64,000 nucleotides of DNA from an uncultured Tateyamaria sp. (lineage in GTDB: Bacteria > Pseudomonadota > Alphaproteobacteria > Rhodobacterales > Rhodobacteraceae), in the NCBI RefSeq assembly GCF_947497045.1, contig NZ_CANMEU010000009.1:62001-126000 (forward strand). Direction: 5' to 3'. The translations under genes and the position numbers were made by a program. Under the pieces are notes generated by a model. That model saw only the letters and a list, made by a program, of their open reading frames with translations. It was not told where the DNA came from and did no database searches. Positions 54,064 through 62,880 of this stretch are shown one piece after another. Every line of letters starts with the position of its first letter. Positions within the stretch are counted from its first letter, which is position 1.

Positions 54064-54509
54064 GGCGCGGCGTCCTTGGTCCATGTCAGATGGATATCGG
54101 GCAGTCCTTCGTCATTGCGGGTGCCGTCCGTGCGCGTCACTTCGCAAAAGCCGTGGGCCGTATAAAACGCCTGCGCGTCCAGATTGGCTTGAAAGGTCCA
54201 CAAATCCAGCCTGTCCGTCTGCTCCTGCATTGTGCGCAACAAGGCGCTGCCCAATCCGGTTCGCCGCGCCTTGGCGGCAACATAAAGGGCGTGCACCTCG
54301 GGTCCATTGCGCGCGGCGAAACCTGCCACATGCCCATCCTGTTCGGCGACGTACACCCAGCCCTGATCAATCATATGCCCGGCAAAGCCGACATCCTCGG
54401 CCCGGCTGTGCAGGCGTGGCATCCAAGGGGTTGTGTCGATGAACTCGGACAGGATGCCACCCACGGCCCCTGCATCCGTGCTGCGTGCAGGGCGGATATG
54501 GGCGCTCAT
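54060..54509 (-). CDS. GNAT family N-acetyltransferase
   Basis: 149 residues. GNAT fold: HALYVAAKARRTGLGSALLR is the acetyl-CoA-binding motif (R/Q-x-x-G-x-G/A), and the C-terminal half has the expected NLDAQAFYTAHGF. It sits between ycjX and ycjF with four-base overlaps on both sides, an unusual insertion into this pair. Substrate unknown. Confidence 0.85.
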   Translation of the reverse strand: MSAHIRPARSTDAGAVGGILSEFIDTTPWMPRLHSRAEDVGFAGHMIDQGWVYVAEQDGHVAGFAARNGPEVHALYVAAKARRTGLGSALLRTMQEQTDRLDLWTFQANLDAQAFYTAHGFCEVTRTDGTRNDEGLPDIHLTWTKDAAP

Positions 54510-55918
54510 AGCCGATCACCGATCACGAATTGTGCAGCGCGGTCCATGCGGATGTGCGGCGGCCCATCGCCGGGGCGCAAAGTCATGGGCGCAGGTGCGA
54601 ACCGCATGATCCGGTAGTCCGCATCCAGCCACGTCCCGGCCTCGGCCTGTGCGGGGTTCAGGATGTGGGACGGGTCGTCTGGCAGCGCGCCGGGATAGAA
54701 CGCCGCCTGCTTGCCAGTATCCAGCAGCGTGCCGCGCACCACGTCCAGCGGCTTGCCCTCGTGGGTCATCGTGTCTTCGGTTGTGGCGCGCAGGGCGGCC
54801 AGTGCAAGGGCCTGCGTGTCGGCCCCTGCAAAACGCGCGCGGTCGCGGGCATCGCGGGTCAACGCCTCCATGATGGCGGTCAGTTTGCCATGCTGGCTGT
54901 GGTGCAGATGGTCCGCCTTGGTTGCCGCAAACAGGATTTTTTCCACCCGTTTGCCCCGGAAAATCTGGGTCAGGAACGCGTTGCGCCCCGGTTTGAAAGC
55001 CGACAGGATATCGGTCATCGCCCCGCGCATGTCGTTGAGCGCAGCGGGGCCTGCATTGATCGCCCCAAGCGCGTCCACAAGCACAACCTGACGGTCGATG
55101 CGGGCAAAGTGGTCGCGAAAAAAGGGACGCACGACCCGGGACTTATAAGCCTCAAACCGACGCGCCATTTCGCGGCGCAGGGATTTGCGCGGGGCTTCGC
55201 CCTTGGGCAGCGGCGCAAAGGTCAGCACAGGGCTGCCCGCAAGGTCACCGGGCAGCAAAAAGCGGCCCGGCGTGCAATCATAGAACCCTTCGGTCCGCGC
55301 GGCGTGCAGATAGTCGGTGAAGGTTGCGGCGAGGGTCTTGGCCTCGACCTCATCCAGTCGGACAGTGCCATCGGTTTGGGTGGCCAACTGCGCATAGGCC
55401 GTGCCGCTGTCGCGCTTTTGCAGCCGTGTCAGGGTCGCCGCACTCCACGTGTCATAGTCTTGATCAAGCAGCCCCAGATCCAGCAGCCATTCGCCCGGGT
55501 AGTCGATGATATCCAGATGGATCGTGCGCGGCCCTTGCAGCCCCGCGAGCAGCCCGTTCGGTTTCACCCGGAGCGAGACGCGCAATTCGCTGACTGCACG
55601 CGTGCTGTCGGGCCACGCAGGCGGCGTGCCGGTAAGCGCACCCATATGCGCCTCGTAATCAAAGCGCGGCACGGTATCGTCGGGTTGGGGTTGCAGATAG
55701 GCAGCTGCAATGCGCCCTTCGGCGGCGGCCAAAAGGTGCGGCATGCGCCCTCGGTCAAGCAGGTTGGCCACAAGCGACGTGATGAACACTGTCTTGCCCG
55801 AGCGTGCAAGCCCTGTGACCCCAAGCCGGATCGTCGGCTCTCCCAGCAGGTCCGCGCCCGTATCATAGATGCCTTGGGTGAGGTTCAGCACCCCGTCGGC
55901 AAGTGTCGTCAGAACCAC
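54506..55918 (-). CDS. ycjX: YcjX-like P-loop protein
   Basis: 470 residues. P-loop VTGLARSGKTVFITSLVANL, followed by DIIDYPGEWLLDLGLL and LVDALGAINAGP, the features of the YcjX/DUF463 family. Starts at a GTG preceded by AAAGGA about 7 bases upstream; a longer open frame runs into repeat-bearing intergenic DNA. Paired with YcjF. Putative GTPase/ATPase acting at the inner membrane under stress. Confidence 0.88.
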   Translation of the reverse strand: MVLTTLADGVLNLTQGIYDTGADLLGEPTIRLGVTGLARSGKTVFITSLVANLLDRGRMPHLLAAAEGRIAAAYLQPQPDDTVPRFDYEAHMGALTGTPPAWPDSTRAVSELRVSLRVKPNGLLAGLQGPRTIHLDIIDYPGEWLLDLGLLDQDYDTWSAATLTRLQKRDSGTAYAQLATQTDGTVRLDEVEAKTLAATFTDYLHAARTEGFYDCTPGRFLLPGDLAGSPVLTFAPLPKGEAPRKSLRREMARRFEAYKSRVVRPFFRDHFARIDRQVVLVDALGAINAGPAALNDMRGAMTDILSAFKPGRNAFLTQIFRGKRVEKILFAATKADHLHHSQHGKLTAIMEALTRDARDRARFAGADTQALALAALRATTEDTMTHEGKPLDVVRGTLLDTGKQAAFYPGALPDDPSHILNPAQAEAGTWLDADYRIMRFAPAPMTLRPGDGPPHIRMDRAAQFVIGDRL

Positions 55919-55976
55919 GCGTTTTCCTTTGTTGGTCGTTGGGATGGTACATAAGGCGAGGTTGAGCGCTGTGCCA

Positions 55977-56073
55977 GAGCATTGCTCGGTATGATACCGT
56001 CGGAGCCTCCGGCGGGAGTTTTCCTGGCAAGATGAAGTTGGATCGCCGGTTTTCATCTTGAGCGTTGCTCGGT
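55977..56073. repeat. Direct repeats flanking element R4
   Basis: GAGCATTGCTCGGT at 55977-55990 and GAGCGTTGCTCGGT at 56060-56073 (13 of 14 identical) flank the R4 element. They could be a target-site duplication of an old insertion or a coincidence of two related motifs. Confidence 0.45.
56005..56040 (+). repeat. Interspersed intergenic element, partial (copy R4)
   Basis: CCTCCGGCGGGAG hairpin followed by the core TTTTCCTGGCAAGATGAAG, about 60 bases upstream of truA, between the divergent ycjX and truA genes. Confidence 0.5.
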
Positions 56074-56100
56074 GGGTCCGCAGGGGTTAGATGCACGCCC

Positions 56101-56874
56101 ATGCCGCGCTATGCTTTAAAAATCGAATATCATGGTGGCCCCTTTGTGGGCTGGCAGCGGCAGCGCGCGCAGCATTCGGTGCAGGGCGCGATTGAAGCGG
56201 CATTGGCGAAACTTGAGCCGCGCGATCACACCATTGCGGCAGCAGGCCGGACAGATGCGGGTGTGCATGGGCTCGCACAGGTGGCCCATTGCGACATGGA
56301 GCGGGACTGGTCGCCGTTTCGCCTGTCTGAGGCGCTGAATTACCATTTGCGCCCTGACCCCGTCGCGATTTTGGACTGTGCCCGCGTCGCCGCCGACTGG
56401 CATGCCCGCTTTTCCGCCCGTGAACGCCGCTATCTGTTTCGCATTCTGATGCGTCGTGCCCCGGCCACCCATCTTGAGGGGTTGGTCTGGCAGGTCAAAC
56501 CTCAGCTTGATATTGCCGCGATGCAGGCCGCCGCCGTGCATCTGGTGGGCAAGCATGATTTCACCACGTTCCGGTCGACCATTTGTCAGGCCGAAAGCCC
56601 GGTCAAGACGTTGGATCGGTTGGATGTGACCCTTGTTGAAGGCACCCATGGCCCCGAGGCGCAGTTTGATGTGCGCGCCCGGTCCTTCCTGCACAATCAG
56701 GTGCGCAGCTTTGTCGGCACGCTTGAGCGGGTTGGCGCGGGGTCGATGACGGTGGATGGGGTCCGCGACGCGCTGGAGGCCCGCAATCGCGCAGCCTGTG
56801 GTCCAGTCAGCCCACCCCAGGGTCTGTATCTGGCTGGTGTCGGGTATCCCGACGACCCGTTCGCCCCTGCCTAG
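56101..56874 (+). CDS. truA: tRNA pseudouridine(38-40) synthase TruA
   Basis: 257 residues. Catalytic aspartate D52 in [13 protein letters not shown], plus the [21 protein letters not shown] motif. Start ATG 56101 ([13 protein letters not shown]), matching family length. Its stop shares the CTAG with the gene on the opposite strand. Confidence 0.97.
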   Translation: MPRYALKIEYHGGPFVGWQRQRAQHSVQGAIEAALAKLEPRDHTIAAAGRTDAGVHGLAQVAHCDMERDWSPFRLSEALNYHLRPDPVAILDCARVAADWHARFSARERRYLFRILMRRAPATHLEGLVWQVKPQLDIAAMQAAAVHLVGKHDFTTFRSTICQAESPVKTLDRLDVTLVEGTHGPEAQFDVRARSFLHNQVRSFVGTLERVGAGSMTVDGVRDALEARNRAACGPVSPPQGLYLAGVGYPDDPFAPA

Positions 56875-57374
56875 TCGAGGTCCATCAACCCGGCCCCGGC
56901 CCCCACATTGCGCGAGGCATCACTGTCGGGCACATAGGTGCGCTCGGCCAAATGGCGCAGCTGCGTGGCAAGTTGTTCGCTGACAGAGATGCGTTTGGGG
57001 CGTCCCCGTTTGCTGGGGGCCGCAAGCGACAATGCCGCACGGACCTCGGTGCCCGAGACGGAGACCTCCGACTGACAGGGCAGCCCGGCCAGCCAGCTGA
57101 TCATCAACGCGCGCCGGCCCGCATCTGCCTGCTGCATACGCACCGGTTCGAGCGTGATGGAGGCCCGCTCGACCATCTCTTCGATCTGAAGGGCGAGAGT
57201 CACGATGCGGGTGGGGCTCTCAAGCGCGCGGATCAGAGGGTCTTCGGCCCCGCCATCGGCCAGATGCCGCGGCAACATCGCCCCAAAGGCCAACGCCTGT
57301 GCGGCGGGCACCCCGGCACCACTTGCGGCCTTGACCCCGAGCGCCTGCAATTCTGTCCAAGACCAGTCCATCAT
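56871..57374 (-). CDS. Unknown protein, coupled to the 550-residue gene
   Basis: 167 residues. The N-terminal stretch [20 protein letters not shown] resembles the start of DUF3726-type proteins (tentative); the C-terminal part has a basic [11 protein letters not shown] segment. No membrane segment. Start ATG 57374 overlaps the stop of the upstream gene (ATGATG), showing coupling. The gene appears only with its upstream partner in this window; function unknown. Confidence 0.65.
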   Translation of the reverse strand: MMDWSWTELQALGVKAASGAGVPAAQALAFGAMLPRHLADGGAEDPLIRALESPTRIVTLALQIEEMVERASITLEPVRMQQADAGRRALMISWLAGLPCQSEVSVSGTEVRAALSLAAPSKRGRPKRISVSEQLATQLRHLAERTYVPDSDASRNVGAGAGLMDLD

Positions 57375-59002
57375 TCCCCTGTCGGCAACCACCAATCATC
57401 GCGCGACGGCCCCAGCTCGTCCCCAAGCGGTGCGCCCTGTGCCAGGGTGATCCGGGTCCACAGGTCGGACTTGGGGTCGAACTTCGTCGCTCCAAAGAAG
57501 CTGAGCTTGCAGCGCAACATATCAATGGGGCGACACGTCGCAGCAATCAGGTTGTCGCGGATTTCGGCGTAGGGATAGCGGTGCAGGATCGTCACGCGGG
57601 TTGCCGCGTGGGCGTGATCGGGATGTGTGGCCAGAAAGGCGGACACCGGGGTCGCGATGTCTTTAAGTGCTGTGTGCAGCGCCGTCACCCGCCGCGCGAT
57701 ATCCAGCGGCGTTTCCAAATCCGCCCCCGGTTCGGCGTGCCGATCCCCAAGGCGCGGTTCCAGCTTGGCCGCGCTGACATACCAGAACAGACGACATTCT
57801 TCGGCCTGTTCATAATCAAGCTGCAAGGCCCAGGCCCAATCCCGTTCAATCGCGGATTTGAGCGCCCGCGTGTCACTGAATGGCGCGGTCAGGGGCCCGT
57901 GCGGGTCACCCATCTCGGCCACCAGATCATCGACAAGGTCGGGAAAGGCCTCAATCAACAGGGCGGCCAGCAATTCCTGAAGCGGTTCGGACTCGCTTTG
58001 CCCCATCTGCCAGACGGTTTCGATGGGGTGCGCCGCTTCGAAACAGCTGCTGAAACGGACCCAATCGCGGTGCAGATCGCGCAAGGTCGCGTCGTGATCA
58101 GGTGCGGGTACATGCCATTCCGTCAGATGCCGCGCCGCTCGTTTTGCCAGCGTTTTCAGCCGTTTGGACTGGGCGGGCGTGATATCCTGCACCCCGCGCA
58201 CCCGTGCCAGCGCCGTTTCGCGCGCCACCATCCAGTTGTTGAACAGGACCGGATGCGTGACCAGAAACGGGGCCATCCCCAAGCCGGTCGCATTGCCGAT
58301 CCCGAGGTGGCGGGCGAGGTTGCGATCAAGGCTGCCGCGCCCCACATGTTGCACCAGTTCCAACGTAAAATGACGGATCATGTAAACGGCGAGCATTTCG
58401 ACCGCGAAGGGGCCACCAAGGCCGGGGCGATCCGCGATCAGGTGGCGGTCGGCAATCCCGAACTTGCCGTTGCCATAGACGGCCGTGGTGCGCATCAGAT
58501 AACCGATGTCGCGGACCATGGCCGGGTCAGGTTGGGTACCCGATTGCAGGGCGCTGACGCAGGCGTTCCACATGCGTACCGATTTGTTGGCCCGGCTCAG
58601 CACCAGATCGCGGGGGCCAAAGCGGCCCGCCTCTTGCAGGGGGGCGTTGGCGGCGATGCGATCCAGGTCTGCCGCATCCGGCACCCCGTCAAACAGCACA
58701 AAGGCCGCATCCCATGCGGTTGCGATCACGCGATCACTGCGTTGATCGGCGGGCAGATCGTTCGAGATCGCCACCAGCGAATAGGTGTGTCCCGACAGCA
58801 TGACCGAGAACACGGCGCGACCATGACCATCTGCCGTCATGTCCCAGAGCGCGCGCGTGATCTGCGCCCGTTCGGTGCAAAGCTGGCGCACCAGAACCCG
58901 CAGGAAACTCAGGCGCGTCGGCATCATCGCACCCATCCGCGCCAGCCGCATCACCTCGCTTGGCCGGCGAAGGGGGACGGTGCCGGGGACAAGGTCCTTC
59001 AT
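57371..59002 (-). CDS. Conserved protein of unknown function (about 543 residues)
   Basis: 543 residues from ATG 59002; a GTG 21 bases upstream gives 550. No domain I recognise. Soluble, with repeated charged/aromatic segments (LTEWHVPAPDHDATLRDLH, DWAWALQLDYEQAEECRLFW) and a conserved FFGATKFDPKSDLWTR near the end. It reads with the 167-residue gene behind it and the acyl-CoA dehydrogenase and DUF849 enzyme ahead, so it may serve the same catabolic route. Genes like this occur in Rhodobacterales only as hypothetical proteins as far as I recall. Confidence 0.7.
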   Translation of the reverse strand: MKDLVPGTVPLRRPSEVMRLARMGAMMPTRLSFLRVLVRQLCTERAQITRALWDMTADGHGRAVFSVMLSGHTYSLVAISNDLPADQRSDRVIATAWDAAFVLFDGVPDAADLDRIAANAPLQEAGRFGPRDLVLSRANKSVRMWNACVSALQSGTQPDPAMVRDIGYLMRTTAVYGNGKFGIADRHLIADRPGLGGPFAVEMLAVYMIRHFTLELVQHVGRGSLDRNLARHLGIGNATGLGMAPFLVTHPVLFNNWMVARETALARVRGVQDITPAQSKRLKTLAKRAARHLTEWHVPAPDHDATLRDLHRDWVRFSSCFEAAHPIETVWQMGQSESEPLQELLAALLIEAFPDLVDDLVAEMGDPHGPLTAPFSDTRALKSAIERDWAWALQLDYEQAEECRLFWYVSAAKLEPRLGDRHAEPGADLETPLDIARRVTALHTALKDIATPVSAFLATHPDHAHAATRVTILHRYPYAEIRDNLIAATCRPIDMLRCKLSFFGATKFDPKSDLWTRITLAQGAPLGDELGPSRDDWWLPTGE

Positions 59003-59089
59003 GGCTGGATCAAGGTGGCGCACATGGGATCTATTTGCGGTGCGAAGGGCGCACCACGCAAGGTTTTTATCGCCGCACGCGCAGGGCTT

Positions 59090-60325
59090 TTACATTTTCT
59101 GCTGTGTGTATTTTTTCAACTCGGCGCGGGCGACCTGACGGCGGTGGACGGCATCGGGACCATCAGCCAGACGCAAGGTGCGTTGATGCGTCCAGGCATG
59201 GGCCAGCGGCGTGTCCTGACTGATCCCCTGACCGCCATGCATCTGCACCGCCTCGTCGATAACCTTGAGCGAGACGCGCGGGGCCACCACCTTGATCTGG
59301 CTGATCCACGGGGCGGCGGCGCGCGCATCGCCCCGATCCATCATCCACGCGGCCTTGAGGCACAGCAGACGCGCCATTTCGATATCCATTCGGGATTCCG
59401 CGATTATGTCATAGTTTGCACCCAGTTGCGCCAGCGGTTTGCCAAATGCCTCTTTGGACAGGGATCGCTTGCACATGAGTTCCAGCGCCGCCTCGGCCTG
59501 CCCGATGGCGCGCATACAATGGTGGATGCGACCGGGGCCAAGGCGACCCTGAGAAATCTCGAACCCGCGCCCTTCGCCGAGCAGGATGTTTTCGGCTGGC
59601 ACGCGCACATTGGTAAACCGAATATGCATGTGGCCGTGGGGGGCATCGTCGTGCCCGTAGACCAACATGGGGCGCAGAATTTCGATGCCGTCGGTCCCCG
59701 CAGGCACCACGATCATCGACTGGCGCTTGTGCTTGGGGTTCTCGTCGCCGCCCGTTTTGACCATGACGATATAGACTTTACAGCGCGGGTCCCCTGCCCC
59801 GCTGGCCCAGTATTTTTCGCCGTTCAGAACATAGTCGTCCCCATCGCGCACACAGGACATTGAAATGTTGGTGGCATCGGACGAGGCCACATCCGGTTCG
59901 GTCATCAGATAGGCCGAGCGGATCTTGCCCTCAAGCAAGGGCGCAAGCCAGTCCGCTTTCATCTGATCAGTGCCGTAGCGCTCGAACACCTCCATGTTGC
60001 CGGTATCGGGGGCCGAGCAGTTGAATACCTCTGCGCCCAACGGAGTCTTGCCCATCTCTTCGGCAAAATGGGCGTATTCCACGGTGCTGAGGCCAAAGCT
60101 CTTGTCACTGTCGGTCAGCCAGAAATTCCACAAGCCCGCCGCCTTGGCCTTGGATTTCAGCCCTTCGAGGATTTCGGTCTGCCGATCAGTATATTGCCAG
60201 CGATCGCCTTTGGCGACTTCGGCAGCATATTCCTCCTCCATCGGCATGATCTCGTCCCGGATCATGGCCGACACACGGTTCAGCAAATCGCGGTTTTCGG
60301 GGCGCAGGGTGAATGACATGTCCAT
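59090..60325 (-). CDS. Acyl-CoA dehydrogenase
   Basis: 411 residues, ACAD10/11-like type. The AYLMTEPDVASSDATNISMSC flavin region and YWASGAGDPRCKVYIV are diagnostic. The N-terminal helical domain starts FTLRPENRDLLNRV. Start ATG 60325 has AAAGGA about 9 bases upstream; a second ATG two codons on is possible. FAD enzyme forming a trans-2-enoyl-CoA. Substrate uncertain. Lies 72 bases after the DUF849 gene, so the two probably share a transcript. Confidence 0.9.
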   Translation of the reverse strand: MDMSFTLRPENRDLLNRVSAMIRDEIMPMEEEYAAEVAKGDRWQYTDRQTEILEGLKSKAKAAGLWNFWLTDSDKSFGLSTVEYAHFAEEMGKTPLGAEVFNCSAPDTGNMEVFERYGTDQMKADWLAPLLEGKIRSAYLMTEPDVASSDATNISMSCVRDGDDYVLNGEKYWASGAGDPRCKVYIVMVKTGGDENPKHKRQSMIVVPAGTDGIEILRPMLVYGHDDAPHGHMHIRFTNVRVPAENILLGEGRGFEISQGRLGPGRIHHCMRAIGQAEAALELMCKRSLSKEAFGKPLAQLGANYDIIAESRMDIEMARLLCLKAAWMMDRGDARAAAPWISQIKVVAPRVSLKVIDEAVQMHGGQGISQDTPLAHAWTHQRTLRLADGPDAVHRRQVARAELKKYTQQKM

Positions 60326-60397
60326 GAGGCTGATCCTTTTCGCGTTCTGATCAGGGTGAGGGCAAATGACGTCCATGTCCACCGGTTTGCGCGGGGA

Positions 60398-61228
60398 TCA
60401 GGCGGCGCGCAAACCCAGGATCGCACGGGCTTGGGCCGGGGTGGCGACGGGGCGTTCATGTTTGGCGCAGATCTCGGCCAGGCGCGTCACAAGGGCGGCG
60501 TTGGAGGGCGCAAGCGTCGCCTTGTCCAGACGCACATTGTCCTCAAGCCCGGTGCGGGCATGGCCGCCCGCAGCCACGGCCCATTCGTTCAACACGACCT
60601 GATTGACCCCGATTCCGGCGGCACACCACGGCGCACCCGGAAACAGGCGTTGCACGGTTTGCACATAAATATCAAAGATATGGCGATCCGCAGGCATCGC
60701 GTTTTTCACACCCATGACGAATTGCACATAAGGGGTGTGGGCGATCTGCCCGCGCTTGTGCATCAGCGCGGCGTGCAGGATGTGGCTGAGGTCAAAGGCC
60801 TCGATCTCGGGCTTCACGTCATGCGCCACCATCTCAGCCGCCAGCCAGTCGACGAGGTCCGGCGGGTTCTCATAGACGCGGGTGGGAAAGTTGTTGGAGC
60901 CAACCGAGAGGGACGCCATATCAGGGCGCAGCGACAGCATGCCCCCACGCGCCTTGCCCGCCCCTGACCGCCCGCCGGTCGAGAGTTGCACGATCATGCC
61001 CGGGCAGTGCTTTTCCACCCCTTCCTTGAGGGCCGCAAACTTGTCGGGGTCTGAACTGGGCGTCTCGTCGTCATTACGCACATGGGCATGGCAAATGCTG
61101 GCCCCGGCCTCGAACGCGGCATGGGTGCTTTCGATCTGTTCGGATATGGTGACGGGCACCGCCGGGTTGTCGGATTTGCGCGGAACCGAGCCTGTTATGG
61201 CAACGCAAATGATACAGGGATCAGACAT
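60398..61228 (-). CDS. DUF849 beta-keto acid cleavage enzyme (BKACE)
   Basis: 276 residues. Metal-ligand histidines H47 and H49 in SICHAHVRN and the conserved GLEDNVRLDK segment are characteristic. BKACE enzymes cleave beta-keto acids such as dehydrocarnitine or 3-keto-5-aminohexanoate with acetyl-CoA. The substrate type is not decidable here. Start ATG 61228 (MSDPCIICVAITGS) with GAGG upstream. The gene leads the acyl-CoA dehydrogenase and the two unknown genes. Confidence 0.88.
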   Translation of the reverse strand: MSDPCIICVAITGSVPRKSDNPAVPVTISEQIESTHAAFEAGASICHAHVRNDDETPSSDPDKFAALKEGVEKHCPGMIVQLSTGGRSGAGKARGGMLSLRPDMASLSVGSNNFPTRVYENPPDLVDWLAAEMVAHDVKPEIEAFDLSHILHAALMHKRGQIAHTPYVQFVMGVKNAMPADRHIFDIYVQTVQRLFPGAPWCAAGIGVNQVVLNEWAVAAGGHARTGLEDNVRLDKATLAPSNAALVTRLAEICAKHERPVATPAQARAILGLRAA

Positions 61229-61448
61229 GGGGGGCCTCGCATCAGAAAACAGTCCCTGCATCGTTGTGCAATCGCGCGCCGACGTCCAGTGCACGAGCGC
61301 GCGCATGCTGTGACAAGCGACCGTGCCGCATGATGATGATCCGATCACATATCACATAACCGCCCGTTTTTTGGACAGAATTACGCCTTTCCTGCCCACC
61401 CCCGCGCAAGTCGGTTGCGGGACGGGTCAGAATGTGCAGGCTTAGGAA
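61229..61448. other. Divergent intergenic region BKACE / ATP-grasp
   Basis: 220 bases, two promoters expected, none convincing. No gene or hairpin of note. Confidence 0.4.
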
Positions 61449-62876
61449 ATGGTGAATAAACCCCTGTACTTTGACGAAATGTTCGGTCACGGCACTGACG
61501 CGCGTCTGCCTTACGAGGCCTATTGCAAATGGTTCAACGGCGAAGACAACGCCCGCCTTCTTGAAAAGTCGGAAGAGGCCGAAGCCCTGTTTCGCCTGAT
61601 CGGGGTGACCTTCAACGTCTATGGCGACCCCGACGCGACCGAACGGCTGATCCCATTTGATCTGGTCCCGCGTATCATTGCGGCGCGTGAATGGGCCAAG
61701 GTCGCCAAGGGGATCGAACAGCGGGTGCGCGCCCTGAACGCCTTTCTGCACGACATCTATCACCGTCAGGAAATCGTGCGCGCAGGCCGCCTTCCGGCTG
61801 AAATGTTGGCGCGCAACGAGGCATTTTTGCCCCAGATGATCGGGGTAACCCCGCCCGGCGACATCTATACCCACATCGTGGGCACCGATCTGGTGCGCAC
61901 GGGCGACGACGCGTTTTTCGTGCTTGAAGACAACGCCCGCACGCCCTCGGGTGTCAGCTACATGCTCGAAAATCGCGAGACGATGCTGCATATGTTCCCT
62001 GAGCTGTTTTCCAAGATCAAGGTGCAGTCGGTCAGCCAATATCCCAACAGCCTGCGCAAGTCGCTGTCGGCCTGCGCGCCGCCCGCATGTGATGGCAAGC
62101 CGACGCTGGCGGTGCTGACGCCCGGCATTCACAACTCCGCCTATTACGAACATGCGTTCCTTGCCGATCAAATGGGGGCCGAACTGGTCGAGGGCCACGA
62201 TTTGCGCGTGGTTGACGGGCGCGTCGCGATGCGCACCACGCGCGGCTACAAACCGATTGATGTGCTCTATCGCCGGGTCGATGACGACTATCTGGACCCG
62301 CTGACCTTCAATCCTGACAGCATGTTGGGCGTACCCGGTATCATGGATGTCTACCGCGCCGGCGGGATCACTATCGCCAACGCGCCGGGCACGGGAATTG
62401 CGGATGACAAGGCCATCTACAGTTACATGCCTGATATCGTTGAGTTCTACACCGGCGAAAAGGCAATCCTGCAAAACGTGCCGACGCATCGCTGCTCCGA
62501 ACCCGACGCGCTGAAATACGTGCTCGACAACCTCGCCGAGCTGGTTGTGAAAGAGGTGCATGGCTCTGGCGGCTATGGCATGCTGGTCGGCCCTGCCGCC
62601 TCCAAAAAAGAGATTGCGGCCTTCCGTGCCAAGCTGGAGGCCAATCCCGGCAACTACATCGCGCAACCGACCCTCGCACTGTCCACAGTACCCATTCTGA
62701 CGGACGCGGGCCTGGCGCCACGCCATGTGGATCTGCGCCCCTTTGTGCTCGTCTCGCCCGACAAGATCGACATCACGCCGGGCGGGTTGACCCGTGTGGC
62801 ACTGACCGCCGGATCACTTGTTGTCAATTCATCCCAAGGCGGAGGCACCAAAGACACCTGGGTGCTGGAGGAGTAG
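61449..62876 (+). CDS. Circularly permuted ATP-grasp protein (DUF404/DUF407)
   Basis: 475 residues. The family features are the N-terminal YFDEMFGHGTDARLPYEAYC, a central EDNARTPSGVSYMLENRETM and ending VHGSGGYGMLVGPAASKKEI plus ALTAGSLVVNSSQGGGTKDTWVL. Predicted to ligate amino acids or peptides to an acceptor. Followed by an alpha-E protein 4 bases later and then a transglutaminase, the known gene trio of predicted peptide-modifying systems. Start ATG 61449. Confidence 0.9.
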   Translation: MVNKPLYFDEMFGHGTDARLPYEAYCKWFNGEDNARLLEKSEEAEALFRLIGVTFNVYGDPDATERLIPFDLVPRIIAAREWAKVAKGIEQRVRALNAFLHDIYHRQEIVRAGRLPAEMLARNEAFLPQMIGVTPPGDIYTHIVGTDLVRTGDDAFFVLEDNARTPSGVSYMLENRETMLHMFPELFSKIKVQSVSQYPNSLRKSLSACAPPACDGKPTLAVLTPGIHNSAYYEHAFLADQMGAELVEGHDLRVVDGRVAMRTTRGYKPIDVLYRRVDDDYLDPLTFNPDSMLGVPGIMDVYRAGGITIANAPGTGIADDKAIYSYMPDIVEFYTGEKAILQNVPTHRCSEPDALKYVLDNLAELVVKEVHGSGGYGMLVGPAASKKEIAAFRAKLEANPGNYIAQPTLALSTVPILTDAGLAPRHVDLRPFVLVSPDKIDITPGGLTRVALTAGSLVVNSSQGGGTKDTWVLEE

Positions 62877-62880
62877 CGCG

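Noticed and set aside
57581-59863. 760-codon plus-strand open frame opposite the unknown gene and acyl-CoA dehydrogenase
   Set aside because: It crosses two real genes on the other strand and is rich in His, Arg and Gln with no domain.
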